A stretch of 64,000 bases of DNA from DAHVFK01 sp963755395 (lineage in GTDB: Bacteria > Pseudomonadota > Gammaproteobacteria > Burkholderiales > SG8-39): contig CAVWJJ010000002.1 of assembly GCA_963755395.1 (NCBI GenBank), positions 248,001 through 312,000 of the forward strand, read 5' to 3'. The notes below the pieces were generated by a model. It ran no database searches, was not told where the DNA came from, and saw nothing but the letters and a program-made list of their open reading frames with translations. Shown piece by piece: positions 26,050-33,720 of the stretch; within the stretch, counting starts at the first letter, position 1, and each line of letters begins with the position of its first letter. A program made the position numbers and the translations under genes.

Positions 26050-26877
26050 ATGCCACTGGTCAAAGTCAAACCCACCTCGCCGGGGCGCCGCGCGCTGGTA
26101 AAGGTTACCAACCCCAATCTTCACAAGGGGGCGCCGCACGCGCCATTGCTCGCCAAGCAATTGAAGACCAACGGCCGCAACAACGCTGGGCGCATCACGA
26201 TGCGGCACAAAGGCGGCGGCCACAAGCAGCATTACCGGTTGATCGATTTCAAGCGCGACAAAGACGGCATCCTAGCGAAGGTCGAACGCCTCGAGTACGA
26301 TCCGAATCGGAGCGCGAACCTGGCGCTGCTACTCTACGTAGACGGCGAACGCCGCTATGTGATTGCGCCGAAGGGATTGACGCCAGGCATGCAGCTGCTG
26401 TCAGGTGTCGAAGCGCCGATCAAGCCGGGCAACGCGCTTCCGTTGCGAAACATCCCGGTCGGCACCACGGTGCATTGCATCGAGATGTTGCCCGGCAAGG
26501 GTGCGCAGATTGCGCGCTCCGCGGGCGCGAGTGCGCAGCTGCTGGCGCGCGAAGGTTCTTATGCGCAACTACGTCTCCGTTCGGGCGAAATCCGCAAGGT
26601 GCACGTCGACTGCCGAGCGACGATCGGGGAAGTCGGCAACGAAGAACACAACCTCGAGTCGGTCGGCAAGGCGGGTCGCATGCGCTGGCGTGGCGTGAGG
26701 CCGACAGTGCGCGGCGTCGCGATGAATCCGATCGATCATCCCCACGGTGGTGGCGAAGGCCGTACTTCGGCCGGGCGTCCTCCCGTATCCCCATGGGGCG
26801 TGCAGACAAAAGGTTACAAGACCCGAAGCAATAAGCGGACGCAGAACATGATCGTCCGTGACCGGCGCCGGGCATAA
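26050..26877 (+). CDS. rplB: 50S ribosomal protein L2
   Basis: A 275-residue L2, needed for subunit joining and peptidyl-transferase assembly. The C-terminal signature VRGVAMNPIDHPHGGGEGRT includes the conserved His of the family. Normal length, 3 bp after rplW. Confidence 0.98.
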   Translation: MPLVKVKPTSPGRRALVKVTNPNLHKGAPHAPLLAKQLKTNGRNNAGRITMRHKGGGHKQHYRLIDFKRDKDGILAKVERLEYDPNRSANLALLLYVDGERRYVIAPKGLTPGMQLLSGVEAPIKPGNALPLRNIPVGTTVHCIEMLPGKGAQIARSAGASAQLLAREGSYAQLRLRSGEIRKVHVDCRATIGEVGNEEHNLESVGKAGRMRWRGVRPTVRGVAMNPIDHPHGGGEGRTSAGRPPVSPWGVQTKGYKTRSNKRTQNMIVRDRRRA

Positions 26878-26895
26878 CGCAGGGCGAGGCTGAAT

Positions 26896-27228
26896 ATGGC
26901 GCGTTCAATCAAGAAGGGTCCCTTCGTGGATCTGCATCTCATCAAGAAGGTCGATGCCGTGCGCGGTACGAGCGACAAGCGTCCGATAAAGACCTGGTCG
27001 CGACGCTCGACGATCGTGCCGGATTTCGTCGGACTGACGATTGCGGTGCATAACGGGAAGCAACACATCCCGGTGTACGTCACCGAAAACATGGTCGGAC
27101 ACAAGCTCGGCGAGTTCGCGTTGACGCGGCAATTCAAAGGTCATTCCGCGGATCGGAAGACCAGCGGAACGCCAACCGGAACGCCTGCGCCTGCGCCTGC
27201 CGCGGCTCCGGCCGGCGGCAAGAAGTAG
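26896..27228 (+). CDS. rpsS: 30S ribosomal protein S19 with C-terminal tail
   Basis: A 110-residue S19 of the 30S head. The conserved part (MARSIKKGPFVDLHL to FALTRQFKGHSADRK) spans the usual ~91 residues. It is followed by an 18-19-residue Pro/Ala/Thr-rich tail ending GGKK that typical S19 lacks. The tail is in frame with no sign of a frameshift. Confidence 0.96.
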   Translation: MARSIKKGPFVDLHLIKKVDAVRGTSDKRPIKTWSRRSTIVPDFVGLTIAVHNGKQHIPVYVTENMVGHKLGEFALTRQFKGHSADRKTSGTPTGTPAPAPAAAPAGGKK

Positions 27229-27238
27229 GGAGCCCGAT

Positions 27239-27568
27239 ATGGAGACTCGAGCGGTACTTCGTGGAGCACACATGTCTGCCCAGAAAGGGCGGCTGGTGGC
27301 GGACCTGATCCGCGGCAAGCCGGTCGACCGGGCACTCAATATTCTCGCGCTCACACCCAAGAAAGGCGCGGCGATCCTGAAGAAGGTGTTGGAGTCAGCG
27401 ATCGCCAATGCCGAACACAACGACGGAGCCGACATCGATGTGCTGAAGGTGAAGACGATCCACGTAGAGCGTGGCGCCTTCCTGAAGCGATTCCACGCGC
27501 GCGCCAAGGGGCGAGGCAACAGGGTGCTCAAGCACACCTGCCACATCTACATCACGGTCGGCGACTGA
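27239..27568 (+). CDS. rplV: 50S ribosomal protein L22
   Basis: A 109-residue L22 whose beta-hairpin reaches into the exit tunnel (VERGAFLKRFHARAKGRGNRVLK). AHMSAQKGRLVADLIRGKPVDRAL is the conserved N-terminal part. It starts 10 bp after rpsS. Confidence 0.97.
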   Translation: METRAVLRGAHMSAQKGRLVADLIRGKPVDRALNILALTPKKGAAILKKVLESAIANAEHNDGADIDVLKVKTIHVERGAFLKRFHARAKGRGNRVLKHTCHIYITVGD

Positions 27569-27578
27569 GAGAGCAATT

Positions 27579-28493
27579 ATGGGACAGAAGATCAATCCGA
27601 TCGGCTTTCGCCTGGCGGTCAACAAGAATTGGAGCTCGCGCTGGTACGCCAGCACGCGTGCGTTCGCTGGCATGTTGGCCGACGACATCAAGGTGCGCGC
27701 ATTTCTGAAGAAGAAGCTCGCGCACGCCTCGGTGGGACGAGTGGTAATCGAGCGACCAGCGAAGGATGCGCGCATTACCATCTACTCGGCCAGGCCCGGC
27801 GTCGTAATCGGCAAGAAAGGGGAGGAGATCGAGTCCCTCAAGGGCGAATTGCGCAGGCTTATGGGCGTGCAGCAGGTCCACGTCAATATCGAGGAGATCC
27901 GCAAACCGGAGATCGACGCTCAGCTTATTGCGGACTCGATTGCGCAGCAGTTGGAGAAGCGCATCATGTTCCGGCGCGCCATGAAGCGCGCGATGCAGAA
28001 CGCGATGCGCCTCGGCGCACAGGGCATCAAGATCATGAGCGCCGGCCGGCTGAACGGCATAGAGATCGCGCGCACGGAATGGTACCGCGAGGGACGCGTA
28101 CCATTGCATACGCTGCGCGCCGACATCGACTACGGGTTCGGCGAGGCCAAGACCACCTACGGCGTCATCGGCATCAAGGTGTGGGTTTACAAGGGCGAAG
28201 TGATGCCGAAGAGCGAGGCCCAAGCCGCGTTGTCGTCGGCCGCCACCCCAGCGTCGCCCGAAGAGCCGGCGGCGCCCAAACGCGCGAAGAAGCCGGTTCC
28301 GCGGCCCGCCGGTCGCAGGGCACCGGCTAAGACCGCTCCCGACGGCGAGGCGAAAAAGTCTGCACGACCGCGCGCGACGAGGAAGGACGAAGGGGCCGGC
28401 GCGTCTAAGCCGAAGACCACGGTCAAGCGCACTCGCAAGCCGGCGTCCAGAGAAGGCGACGCCGCCGCGGGCGACGAGGGCAAGAAGGAGTAG
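27579..28493 (+). CDS. rpsC: 30S ribosomal protein S3 with long C-terminal extension
   Basis: S3 forms the mRNA entry site with S4 and S5. Residues 1 to ~214 are the normal two-KH-type S3 (MGQKINPIGFRLAV, GVVIGKKGEEIE, YGVIGIKVWVYKGEV). About 90 further residues follow, made mostly of Ala, Pro, Lys, Arg and Glu, giving 304 in total against ~233 in E. coli. The tail is lysine/arginine-rich and probably disordered. It stays in frame to the stop 3 bp before rplP. Confidence 0.96.
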   Translation: MGQKINPIGFRLAVNKNWSSRWYASTRAFAGMLADDIKVRAFLKKKLAHASVGRVVIERPAKDARITIYSARPGVVIGKKGEEIESLKGELRRLMGVQQVHVNIEEIRKPEIDAQLIADSIAQQLEKRIMFRRAMKRAMQNAMRLGAQGIKIMSAGRLNGIEIARTEWYREGRVPLHTLRADIDYGFGEAKTTYGVIGIKVWVYKGEVMPKSEAQAALSSAATPASPEEPAAPKRAKKPVPRPAGRRAPAKTAPDGEAKKSARPRATRKDEGAGASKPKTTVKRTRKPASREGDAAAGDEGKKE

Positions 28494-28496
28494 ACG

Positions 28497-28910
28497 ATGC
28501 TTCAGCCAGCAAGGACCAAATACCGCAAGCAGCAGAAGGGCCGCAACAAGGGAGTCGCAACCCGTGGAGCGAAGGTTTCCTTCGGTGAATACGGCCTGAA
28601 AGCCCTGACTCGGGGTCGAATAACTGCGCGGCAGATCGAGGCGGCGCGGCGAGCGATGTCGCGCCACATTAAGCGTGGCGGCCGTATCTGGATCCGCATA
28701 TTCCCGGACAAGCCGATCTCGCAGAAGCCTGCGGAGGTCCGCATGGGAAACGGTAAGGGCAATCCGGAGTATTTCGTCGCCGAAATCCAGCCAGGCAAGA
28801 TTCTTTACGAGATGGACGGCGTCACCGAGCCGCTCGCGCGGCAGGCCTTCGCGCTCGCTGCGGCGAAGTTGCCGTTCAAGACCGCGGTGGTGCACCGCAT
28901 GCTGGGGTAA
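28497..28910 (+). CDS. rplP: 50S ribosomal protein L16
   Basis: A 137-residue L16 at the A-site tRNA elbow. MLQPARTKYRKQQKGRNKGVATRG and RIRIFPDKPISQKPAEVRMGNGKG-type motifs are present, including the Arg of VRMG that YcfD hydroxylates in E. coli. Confidence 0.97.
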   Translation: MLQPARTKYRKQQKGRNKGVATRGAKVSFGEYGLKALTRGRITARQIEAARRAMSRHIKRGGRIWIRIFPDKPISQKPAEVRMGNGKGNPEYFVAEIQPGKILYEMDGVTEPLARQAFALAAAKLPFKTAVVHRMLG

Positions 28911-28913
28911 GCC

Positions 28914-29105
28914 ATGAAGACTAGCGAATTACGCACCAAGAGCGGTGAGGAGCTGCAGAAGGAGCTGAGCGAGCTTCTCAGGGCGCAATTCAGCCTGCGC
29001 ATGCAGGCTGCGACGCAGCAACTCACCAATACCAGCCAAATGAAGAAGGTGCGCCACGACATTGCGCGCACGCGCACCTTGCTTAAAGAGAAGGCCGCCA
29101 AATGA
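28914..29105 (+). CDS. rpmC: 50S ribosomal protein L29
   Basis: A 63-residue L29, a two-helix protein beside L23 at the tunnel exit. MKTSELRTKSGEELQKELSEL and the C-terminal KKVRHDIARTRTLLKEK are standard. Its stop overlaps the rpsQ start (ATGA). Confidence 0.96.
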   Translation: MKTSELRTKSGEELQKELSELLRAQFSLRMQAATQQLTNTSQMKKVRHDIARTRTLLKEKAAK

Positions 29106-29386
29106 CCGAGCAGACCTCCGCGCAAGCCGTCGTGAAGAACACGCGCACTTTGACCGGGCGCGTCGTGAGCGACAAGATGCAAAAGACGGTCACAGTGTTG
29201 GTCGAGCGCCGAGTGAAGCATGCGATGGTCGGTAAGACGATGACGCGCTCCAAGAAGTACCACGCGCACGTGGATTCGGACGACGTCAACCTCGGCGATC
29301 TGGTCGAAATTGCCGAATGTCGGCCGATTTCCAAGACGAAATCCTGGACCGTTACCCGGCTGCTGGAGAAGTCAAAGGAAGTTTGA
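29102..29386 (+). CDS. rpsQ: 30S ribosomal protein S17
   Basis: A 94-residue S17, a primary 16S-binding OB-fold protein. RTLTGRVVSDKMQKTVTVLVERRVKH and CRPISKTKSWTVTRLLEK are characteristic. Last gene of the S10 group here; a new promoter follows. Confidence 0.97.
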   Translation: MTEQTSAQAVVKNTRTLTGRVVSDKMQKTVTVLVERRVKHAMVGKTMTRSKKYHAHVDSDDVNLGDLVEIAECRPISKTKSWTVTRLLEKSKEV

Positions 29387-29396
29387 GCGGCTTTTC

Positions 29397-29424
29397 TTGC
29401 TTGAGAAAGCGGAATTGGTATAAA
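29397..29424 (+). promoter_or_regulatory. Putative promoter upstream of rplN (spc group)
   Basis: TTGCTT (29397-29402) and TATAAA (29419-29424), 16 bp apart, lie in an AT-rich patch of the 161-bp gap between rpsQ and rplN. The -10 lies in a TGGTATAAAAT context. The E. coli spc operon also starts here. Confidence 0.65.
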
Positions 29425-29547
29425 ATCAAAGGTCTTTTCGCCCGCCTGTCACACATGGTTGGGCATACGTAGACCCGGACGGGATCCAAAACTGGCTGCA
29501 ATGCCGCCGAGGCGGCGGGGCAGAGGAAGTTGGATGGAGAAATAGCA

Positions 29548-29916
29548 ATGATTCAGATGCAGTCCATTTTGGACGTCGCCGACAATACTGGCGCACGTGC
29601 GGTGATGTGCATCAAGGTGCTTGGTGGCTCGAAGCGTCGCTACGCCAGCATCGGAGACATTATCAAGGTGAGCGTAAAAGACGCTGCGCCGCGCGGGCGG
29701 GTTAAGAAGGGCGAGATTTACCACGCGGTAGTGGTTCGCACCGCGAAGGGGGTGCGTCGCGCCGACGGTTCGCTGATCCGGTTCGATTCCAATGCTGCAG
29801 TATTGCTGACGGCGAAATTCGAGCCGATCGGCACGCGAATCTTCGGTCCCGTGACGCGAGAACTGCGCACGGAACGCTTCATGAAGATCGTTTCGCTCGC
29901 ACCCGAAGTTCTGTAG
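29548..29916 (+). CDS. rplN: 50S ribosomal protein L14
   Basis: A 122-residue L14 at the subunit interface. It starts MIQMQSILDVADNTGARAV at ATG 29548; the six in-frame codons upstream are not family-like. AVVVRTAKGVRRADGSLIRFD and FGPVTRELR are conserved. Confidence 0.97.
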   Translation: MIQMQSILDVADNTGARAVMCIKVLGGSKRRYASIGDIIKVSVKDAAPRGRVKKGEIYHAVVVRTAKGVRRADGSLIRFDSNAAVLLTAKFEPIGTRIFGPVTRELRTERFMKIVSLAPEVL

Positions 29917-29939
29917 GCGGACGCCGGAAGGGAATCGTC

Positions 29940-30257
29940 ATGCGAAGAATTAGGAAAGGCGATGAGGTTATCGTCATCGCCGGTCGCGACAAGGGCAAGC
30001 GCGGTGCGGTTCTGCGTTGTGTGGACGACGAGCATGTCGTCGTGGAAGGCGTGAATCGCGTCAAGAAACATCAGCGCCCCAACCCGATGAAGAACGTCAC
30101 GGGGGGCATCGTCGACAAGGACATGCCCATCAACGTATCGAACGTCGCACTATTCAATCCCGGTACCAAGAAAGGGGACCGCGTGGGATTCAAGGTTCTC
30201 GGAGACGGGCGAAAAGTGCGCGTGTTCAAGTCGAACGGTGAACAGGTCGACGCGTAA
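29940..30257 (+). CDS. rplX: 50S ribosomal protein L24
   Basis: A 105-residue L24, an assembly initiator with a KOW motif (RKGDEVIVIAGRDKGKRGAV). GVNRVKKHQRPNP and GGIVDKDMPINVSNVAL follow. It starts 23 bp after rplN. Confidence 0.97.
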   Translation: MRRIRKGDEVIVIAGRDKGKRGAVLRCVDDEHVVVEGVNRVKKHQRPNPMKNVTGGIVDKDMPINVSNVALFNPGTKKGDRVGFKVLGDGRKVRVFKSNGEQVDA

Positions 30258-30267
30258 GGTCATCGAT

Positions 30268-30858
30268 ATGGCGAAAGCATCAGCTCAACAAAAGGAAAAG
30301 GCGGCGACGCCGGTGCCGTCGTCGCGGCTACATTTGTTCTACCGTGACAAGGTAATTCCCGAGTTGACCGGCAAGTTCGGGTACAAGTCCGTAATGCAAG
30401 TACCGCGGATCGAGAAGATCACGCTCAATATGGGCGTGGGGGAGAGCACCGGCGACAAGAAGGTGCTGGACAATGCGGTCGCAGACATGACCAAGATCGC
30501 CGGCCAGAAACCGGTCGTTACAAAGGCGCGCAAGTCGATCGCCACATTCAAGGTCCGGTCTGGCTACCCCATCGGATGCATGGTGACACTACGGGGCACG
30601 CGGATGTACGAATTCCTGGATCGCCTAGTGAATATCGCGATTCCGCGAATCCGCGACTTTCGCGGCATTTCAGGGCGCGCCTTCGACGGTCGCGGCAACT
30701 ACAACCTTGGCATCAAAGAGCAGATCATTTTTCCCGAGATCGAGTACGACAAGGTCGATGTGCTGCGTGGCATGAACATCAGCATTACCACTTCCGCGAA
30801 GACGGACGAAGAGGCGCGCGCGCTGCTCGCCGCTTTCCGCTTCCCGTTCAGAAACTGA
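30268..30858 (+). CDS. rplE: 50S ribosomal protein L5
   Basis: A 196-residue L5, which binds 5S rRNA and contacts P-site tRNA. The core runs from HLFYRDKVIPELTGKFGY to the conserved IGCMVTLRG and EQIIFPEIEYDKVD segments. About 17 extra N-terminal residues (Ala/Lys/Gln/Pro-rich) precede the family core. ATG 30268 with TAAGGT upstream is chosen over an in-frame start ten codons earlier inside rplX. Confidence 0.96.
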   Translation: MAKASAQQKEKAATPVPSSRLHLFYRDKVIPELTGKFGYKSVMQVPRIEKITLNMGVGESTGDKKVLDNAVADMTKIAGQKPVVTKARKSIATFKVRSGYPIGCMVTLRGTRMYEFLDRLVNIAIPRIRDFRGISGRAFDGRGNYNLGIKEQIIFPEIEYDKVDVLRGMNISITTSAKTDEEARALLAAFRFPFRN

Positions 30859-30867
30859 GGTATACGC

Positions 30868-31173
30868 ATGGCCAAGCTTGCTCTCAAGAACCGCGACCAA
30901 AAGCGCCGCAAAACGGTCGAGAAATTCAAGGCGAAGCGCGCTGCGATGCTCGCAGTTCTGTGGAGCGTCGGCAGTTCCGACGAAGACAAGGACGCGGCGC
31001 GGGTACGGCTCCAAAAGCTGCCACGAGACGCCTCGCCCACCCGTCTGCGCAATCGATGTTCGCTTACCGGCCGGCCGCGTGGCGTATATCGGAAATTCGG
31101 CCTCGGGCGCAACAAGCTGCGTGATTTGGCCATGCGCGGCGAAGTACCCGGCGTCATCAAGGCCAGCTGGTAA
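30868..31173 (+). CDS. rpsN: 30S ribosomal protein S14, zinc-free form
   Basis: A 101-residue S14 of the long form that lacks the CxxC...CxxC zinc ribbon (only one Cys, in RNRCSLTGRPRG). MAKLALKNRDQKRRKTVEKF and GEVPGVIKASW mark the ends. Long zinc-free S14 is normal in proteobacteria. Confidence 0.97.
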   Translation: MAKLALKNRDQKRRKTVEKFKAKRAAMLAVLWSVGSSDEDKDAARVRLQKLPRDASPTRLRNRCSLTGRPRGVYRKFGLGRNKLRDLAMRGEVPGVIKASW

Positions 31174-31185
31174 GGAGCACAGAGT

Positions 31186-31581
31186 ATGAGCATGAGCGAC
31201 CCCATCGCGGACATGCTGACGCGCATCCGCAATGCGCAGCTGATCGGGCACACGGAAGTCCTGATACCCTCCTCCAAGCTCAAGGCGTCGATCGCCCAAG
31301 TGCTTAAGGACGAGGGTTACGTGGAGGACTTCGGGGTGCGCGAGCGCGACGGCAAATCTGAACTTGCAATCAGCCTCAAATACTACGCCGGCCGGCCAGT
31401 GATCGAGCGCATCGAGCGCGTTTCTAAGCCCGGCTTGCGCGTGTATAAGGGACGCGATGACCTGCCAAAGGTGATGAACGGCCTCGGCGTGGCGATCCTT
31501 TCGACTTCGCACGGGGTCATGACCGACCGCAAAGCGCGCGCCACAGGTGTGGGCGGCGAAGTGCTTTGCATCGTCGCGTGA
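31186..31581 (+). CDS. rpsH: 30S ribosomal protein S8
   Basis: A 131-residue S8, the central-domain organiser and, in E. coli, the translational repressor of the spc operon. It starts MSMSDPIADMLTRIRNAQ and ends with STSHGVMTDRKARATGVGGEVLCIVA. Normal length. Confidence 0.97.
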   Translation: MSMSDPIADMLTRIRNAQLIGHTEVLIPSSKLKASIAQVLKDEGYVEDFGVRERDGKSELAISLKYYAGRPVIERIERVSKPGLRVYKGRDDLPKVMNGLGVAILSTSHGVMTDRKARATGVGGEVLCIVA

Positions 31582-31591
31582 GGAGCTGAAC

Positions 31592-32125
31592 ATGTCTCGC
31601 GTCGGCAGTTTTCCCATTCCGGTCCCGAAGGGCGTCGAGGTGAACGTCGCATCGGGTCAGATATCCGTCAAGGGACCGCTCGGCACCATTTCCCGTACGA
31701 CCGATCCGAACGTCGCAGTGGAGAGAAACGGCGAGAATCTGATGTGCAAGGCGCTCGGCAATTCACGTCAGGCCAACATCATGTCCGGGACCATGCGTGC
31801 ACTGATCGCCAACATGGTGACCGGGGTGAGTAAAGGTTTCGAGAAGCGGCTTGCGCTCGTTGGCGTCGGCTACCGTGCTCAGGCGCAGGGCGACAAGCTG
31901 AACCTGACGCTCGGCTTTTCTCATCCGGTGGTTCACCAGATGCCGAAGGGGGTGAAGGTGGCGACCCCGACGCAGACCGAAATTGTAATTACCGGAATCG
32001 ATAAACAACAGGTCGGACAGGTTGCCGCCGAGGTGCGGGGATACCGCGCACCGGAGCCTTACAAGGGCAAGGGCGTGCGCTATGCCGACGAGATCGTCAT
32101 CTTGAAAGAGACGAAGAAGAAGTAA
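31592..32125 (+). CDS. rplF: 50S ribosomal protein L6
   Basis: A 177-residue L6 near the sarcin-ricin loop. MSRVGSFPIPVPKGVEVNV opens at ATG 31592 with GAGGAGC upstream. The C-terminal GYRAPEPYKGKGVRYADE is the conserved rRNA-binding motif. Confidence 0.97.
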   Translation: MSRVGSFPIPVPKGVEVNVASGQISVKGPLGTISRTTDPNVAVERNGENLMCKALGNSRQANIMSGTMRALIANMVTGVSKGFEKRLALVGVGYRAQAQGDKLNLTLGFSHPVVHQMPKGVKVATPTQTEIVITGIDKQQVGQVAAEVRGYRAPEPYKGKGVRYADEIVILKETKKK

Positions 32126-32137
32126 CGGGACAAGGCC

Positions 32138-32494
32138 ATGTTCGATAAGAATCCTTCGCGGCTTCGCCGCGCGCGACAAACCAGGCTCAAGATACGGGAG
32201 CTCGGCGCGGTGCGTCTGACCGTGCACCGCACGAATTGCCATATCTATGCGCAGATTACGTCCGCTTCGGGCGACAAGGTGATCGCCAGTGCGTCCAGTG
32301 CAGAGAAAGAAGTGCGCGCAAAGCTCAAACACGGCGGCAATGTCAGGGCGGCGGAAGTCATCGGGCAGCGCATTGCCGAGAGGGCGAAGCAGGCGGGCGT
32401 CGAAACGGTCGCGTTCGATCGTTCCGGCTACAAGTATCACGGACGCGTCAAAGCGCTCGCTGAGGCCGCACGGGCTGGCGGGCTGAAGTTCTAG
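32138..32494 (+). CDS. rplR: 50S ribosomal protein L18
   Basis: A 118-residue L18 that joins 5S rRNA to the large subunit together with L5. SRLRRARQTRLKIRELGAVRLTVHRTNCHIYAQ and FDRSGYKYHGRVKALAEAAR are typical. Confidence 0.97.
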   Translation: MFDKNPSRLRRARQTRLKIRELGAVRLTVHRTNCHIYAQITSASGDKVIASASSAEKEVRAKLKHGGNVRAAEVIGQRIAERAKQAGVETVAFDRSGYKYHGRVKALAEAARAGGLKF

Positions 32495-32508
32495 GGGGCA
32501 CGAAGCGC

Positions 32509-33030
32509 ATGGCAAAAATCCAACCGAGAATGCAGGCCTCGGACGATCGTTCCGACGGGTTGCGCGAGAAGATGGTCGCGGTGAACCGCGTCACCAAGGT
32601 GGTGAAAGGCGGCCGCGTACTCGGCTTCGCCGCGCTGACGGTGGTCGGCGACGGAGACGGCGGGATCGGAATGGGCAAGGGCAAGGCGCGCGAAGTCCCG
32701 GTCGCGGTTCAGAAGGCCATGGAAGAAGCGCGCAGGCGGCTGTTCAAGGTCAAGCTGAAGCACGGCACGCTCCATCACTCGGTAGTAGGACGCCACGGGG
32801 CGGCGAAGGTGCTGATGCAGCCGGCATCCGAGGGCACGGGAATCATCGCCGGCGGCCCCATGCGGGCGGTATTCGAGGTCATGGGGGTCACCAATATCCT
32901 GGCCAAGTGCTTCGGCTCAACTAACCCGTATAACGTGGTACGCGCCACGCTTAATGGCTTGCAGGCGATGAGCACGCCATCTGAAATCGCAGCCAAGCGC
33001 GGCAAGAAGATCGAGGAAATCCTCTCCTGA
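32509..33030 (+). CDS. rpsE: 30S ribosomal protein S5
   Basis: A 173-residue S5 with an N-terminal dsRBD-like domain (LREKMVAVNRVTKVVKGGRVLGF) and the conserved GIGMGKGKAREVPVA and CFGSTNPYNVVRATLNGL motifs. It contributes to decoding accuracy and the mRNA entry site. Confidence 0.97.
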   Translation: MAKIQPRMQASDDRSDGLREKMVAVNRVTKVVKGGRVLGFAALTVVGDGDGGIGMGKGKAREVPVAVQKAMEEARRRLFKVKLKHGTLHHSVVGRHGAAKVLMQPASEGTGIIAGGPMRAVFEVMGVTNILAKCFGSTNPYNVVRATLNGLQAMSTPSEIAAKRGKKIEEILS

Positions 33031-33040
33031 GGAGCGGGCC

Positions 33041-33223
33041 ATGGCTGACAAGAAGATCAAGGTAAGGCTAATTAAGGGGCTTGCCGGCTGCAAAGAAAGC
33101 CACCGGGCGACCGTGCGCGGGCTCGGTCTGCGGCGCCTCAATCATATGGTCGAGCTGACCGATACCCCTGCAGTTCGGGGAATGATCAACAAGGTCTACT
33201 ACCTAGTTCAGGTAGTGGCGTAG
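33041..33223 (+). CDS. rpmD: 50S ribosomal protein L30
   Basis: A 60-residue L30. IKVRLIKGLAGCKESHRATVRGLGLRRLNHMVELTDTPAVRGMINKVYYLV covers the entire fold. GGAGCGGGCC precedes the ATG, 10 bp after the rpsE stop. Confidence 0.96.
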   Translation: MADKKIKVRLIKGLAGCKESHRATVRGLGLRRLNHMVELTDTPAVRGMINKVYYLVQVVA

Positions 33224-33238
33224 GGAACAGAGGTAGTC

Positions 33239-33700
33239 ATGCGGCTGAACGATATCAAACCGGCGCCGGGCGCAAAGAGCTCGCGTCGCCGCGTCGGTCG
33301 TGGCATCGGCTCGGGGCTCGGCAAGACCGCAGGCCGCGGCCATAAGGGGCAGAAGGCGCGCTCGGGCGGATTCCACAAGATCGGGTTCGAGGGCGGCCAA
33401 ATGCCGCTGCACCGCAGGCTGCCGAAGCGCGGCTTCACTTCCTTGTCGCGCGACGCGACGGCCGAAGTGCGCCTTTCGGAGCTCGAACGAATGAGCGCGA
33501 GCGAGATCGATCTCGCGGCGCTCAAGGCGGAGGGCGTCGTGTCGCGCCGGGCGCAGGCCGCGAAAGTGATTCTTTCGGGGAAGCTTGAACGCAAGGTCAC
33601 GCTCAAAGGCGTGCGCGCGACCAAGGGCGCCCGCGCAGCGATCGAATCCGCGGGCGGCAAGGTCGAGGACGCGCCCGCAGCGGCGCCGGCCGCGGCATAA
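33239..33700 (+). CDS. rplO: 50S ribosomal protein L15
   Basis: A 153-residue L15. MRLNDIKPAPGAKSSRRRVGRGIGSGLGKTAGRGHKGQKAR is the basic N-terminal part that penetrates 23S rRNA. The last ~11 residues are an Ala/Pro tail beyond the usual C-terminus, echoing the tails on S3 and S19. Confidence 0.96.
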   Translation: MRLNDIKPAPGAKSSRRRVGRGIGSGLGKTAGRGHKGQKARSGGFHKIGFEGGQMPLHRRLPKRGFTSLSRDATAEVRLSELERMSASEIDLAALKAEGVVSRRAQAAKVILSGKLERKVTLKGVRATKGARAAIESAGGKVEDAPAAAPAAA

Positions 33701-33720
33701 GGCATTCGAGGATAGTTCAC

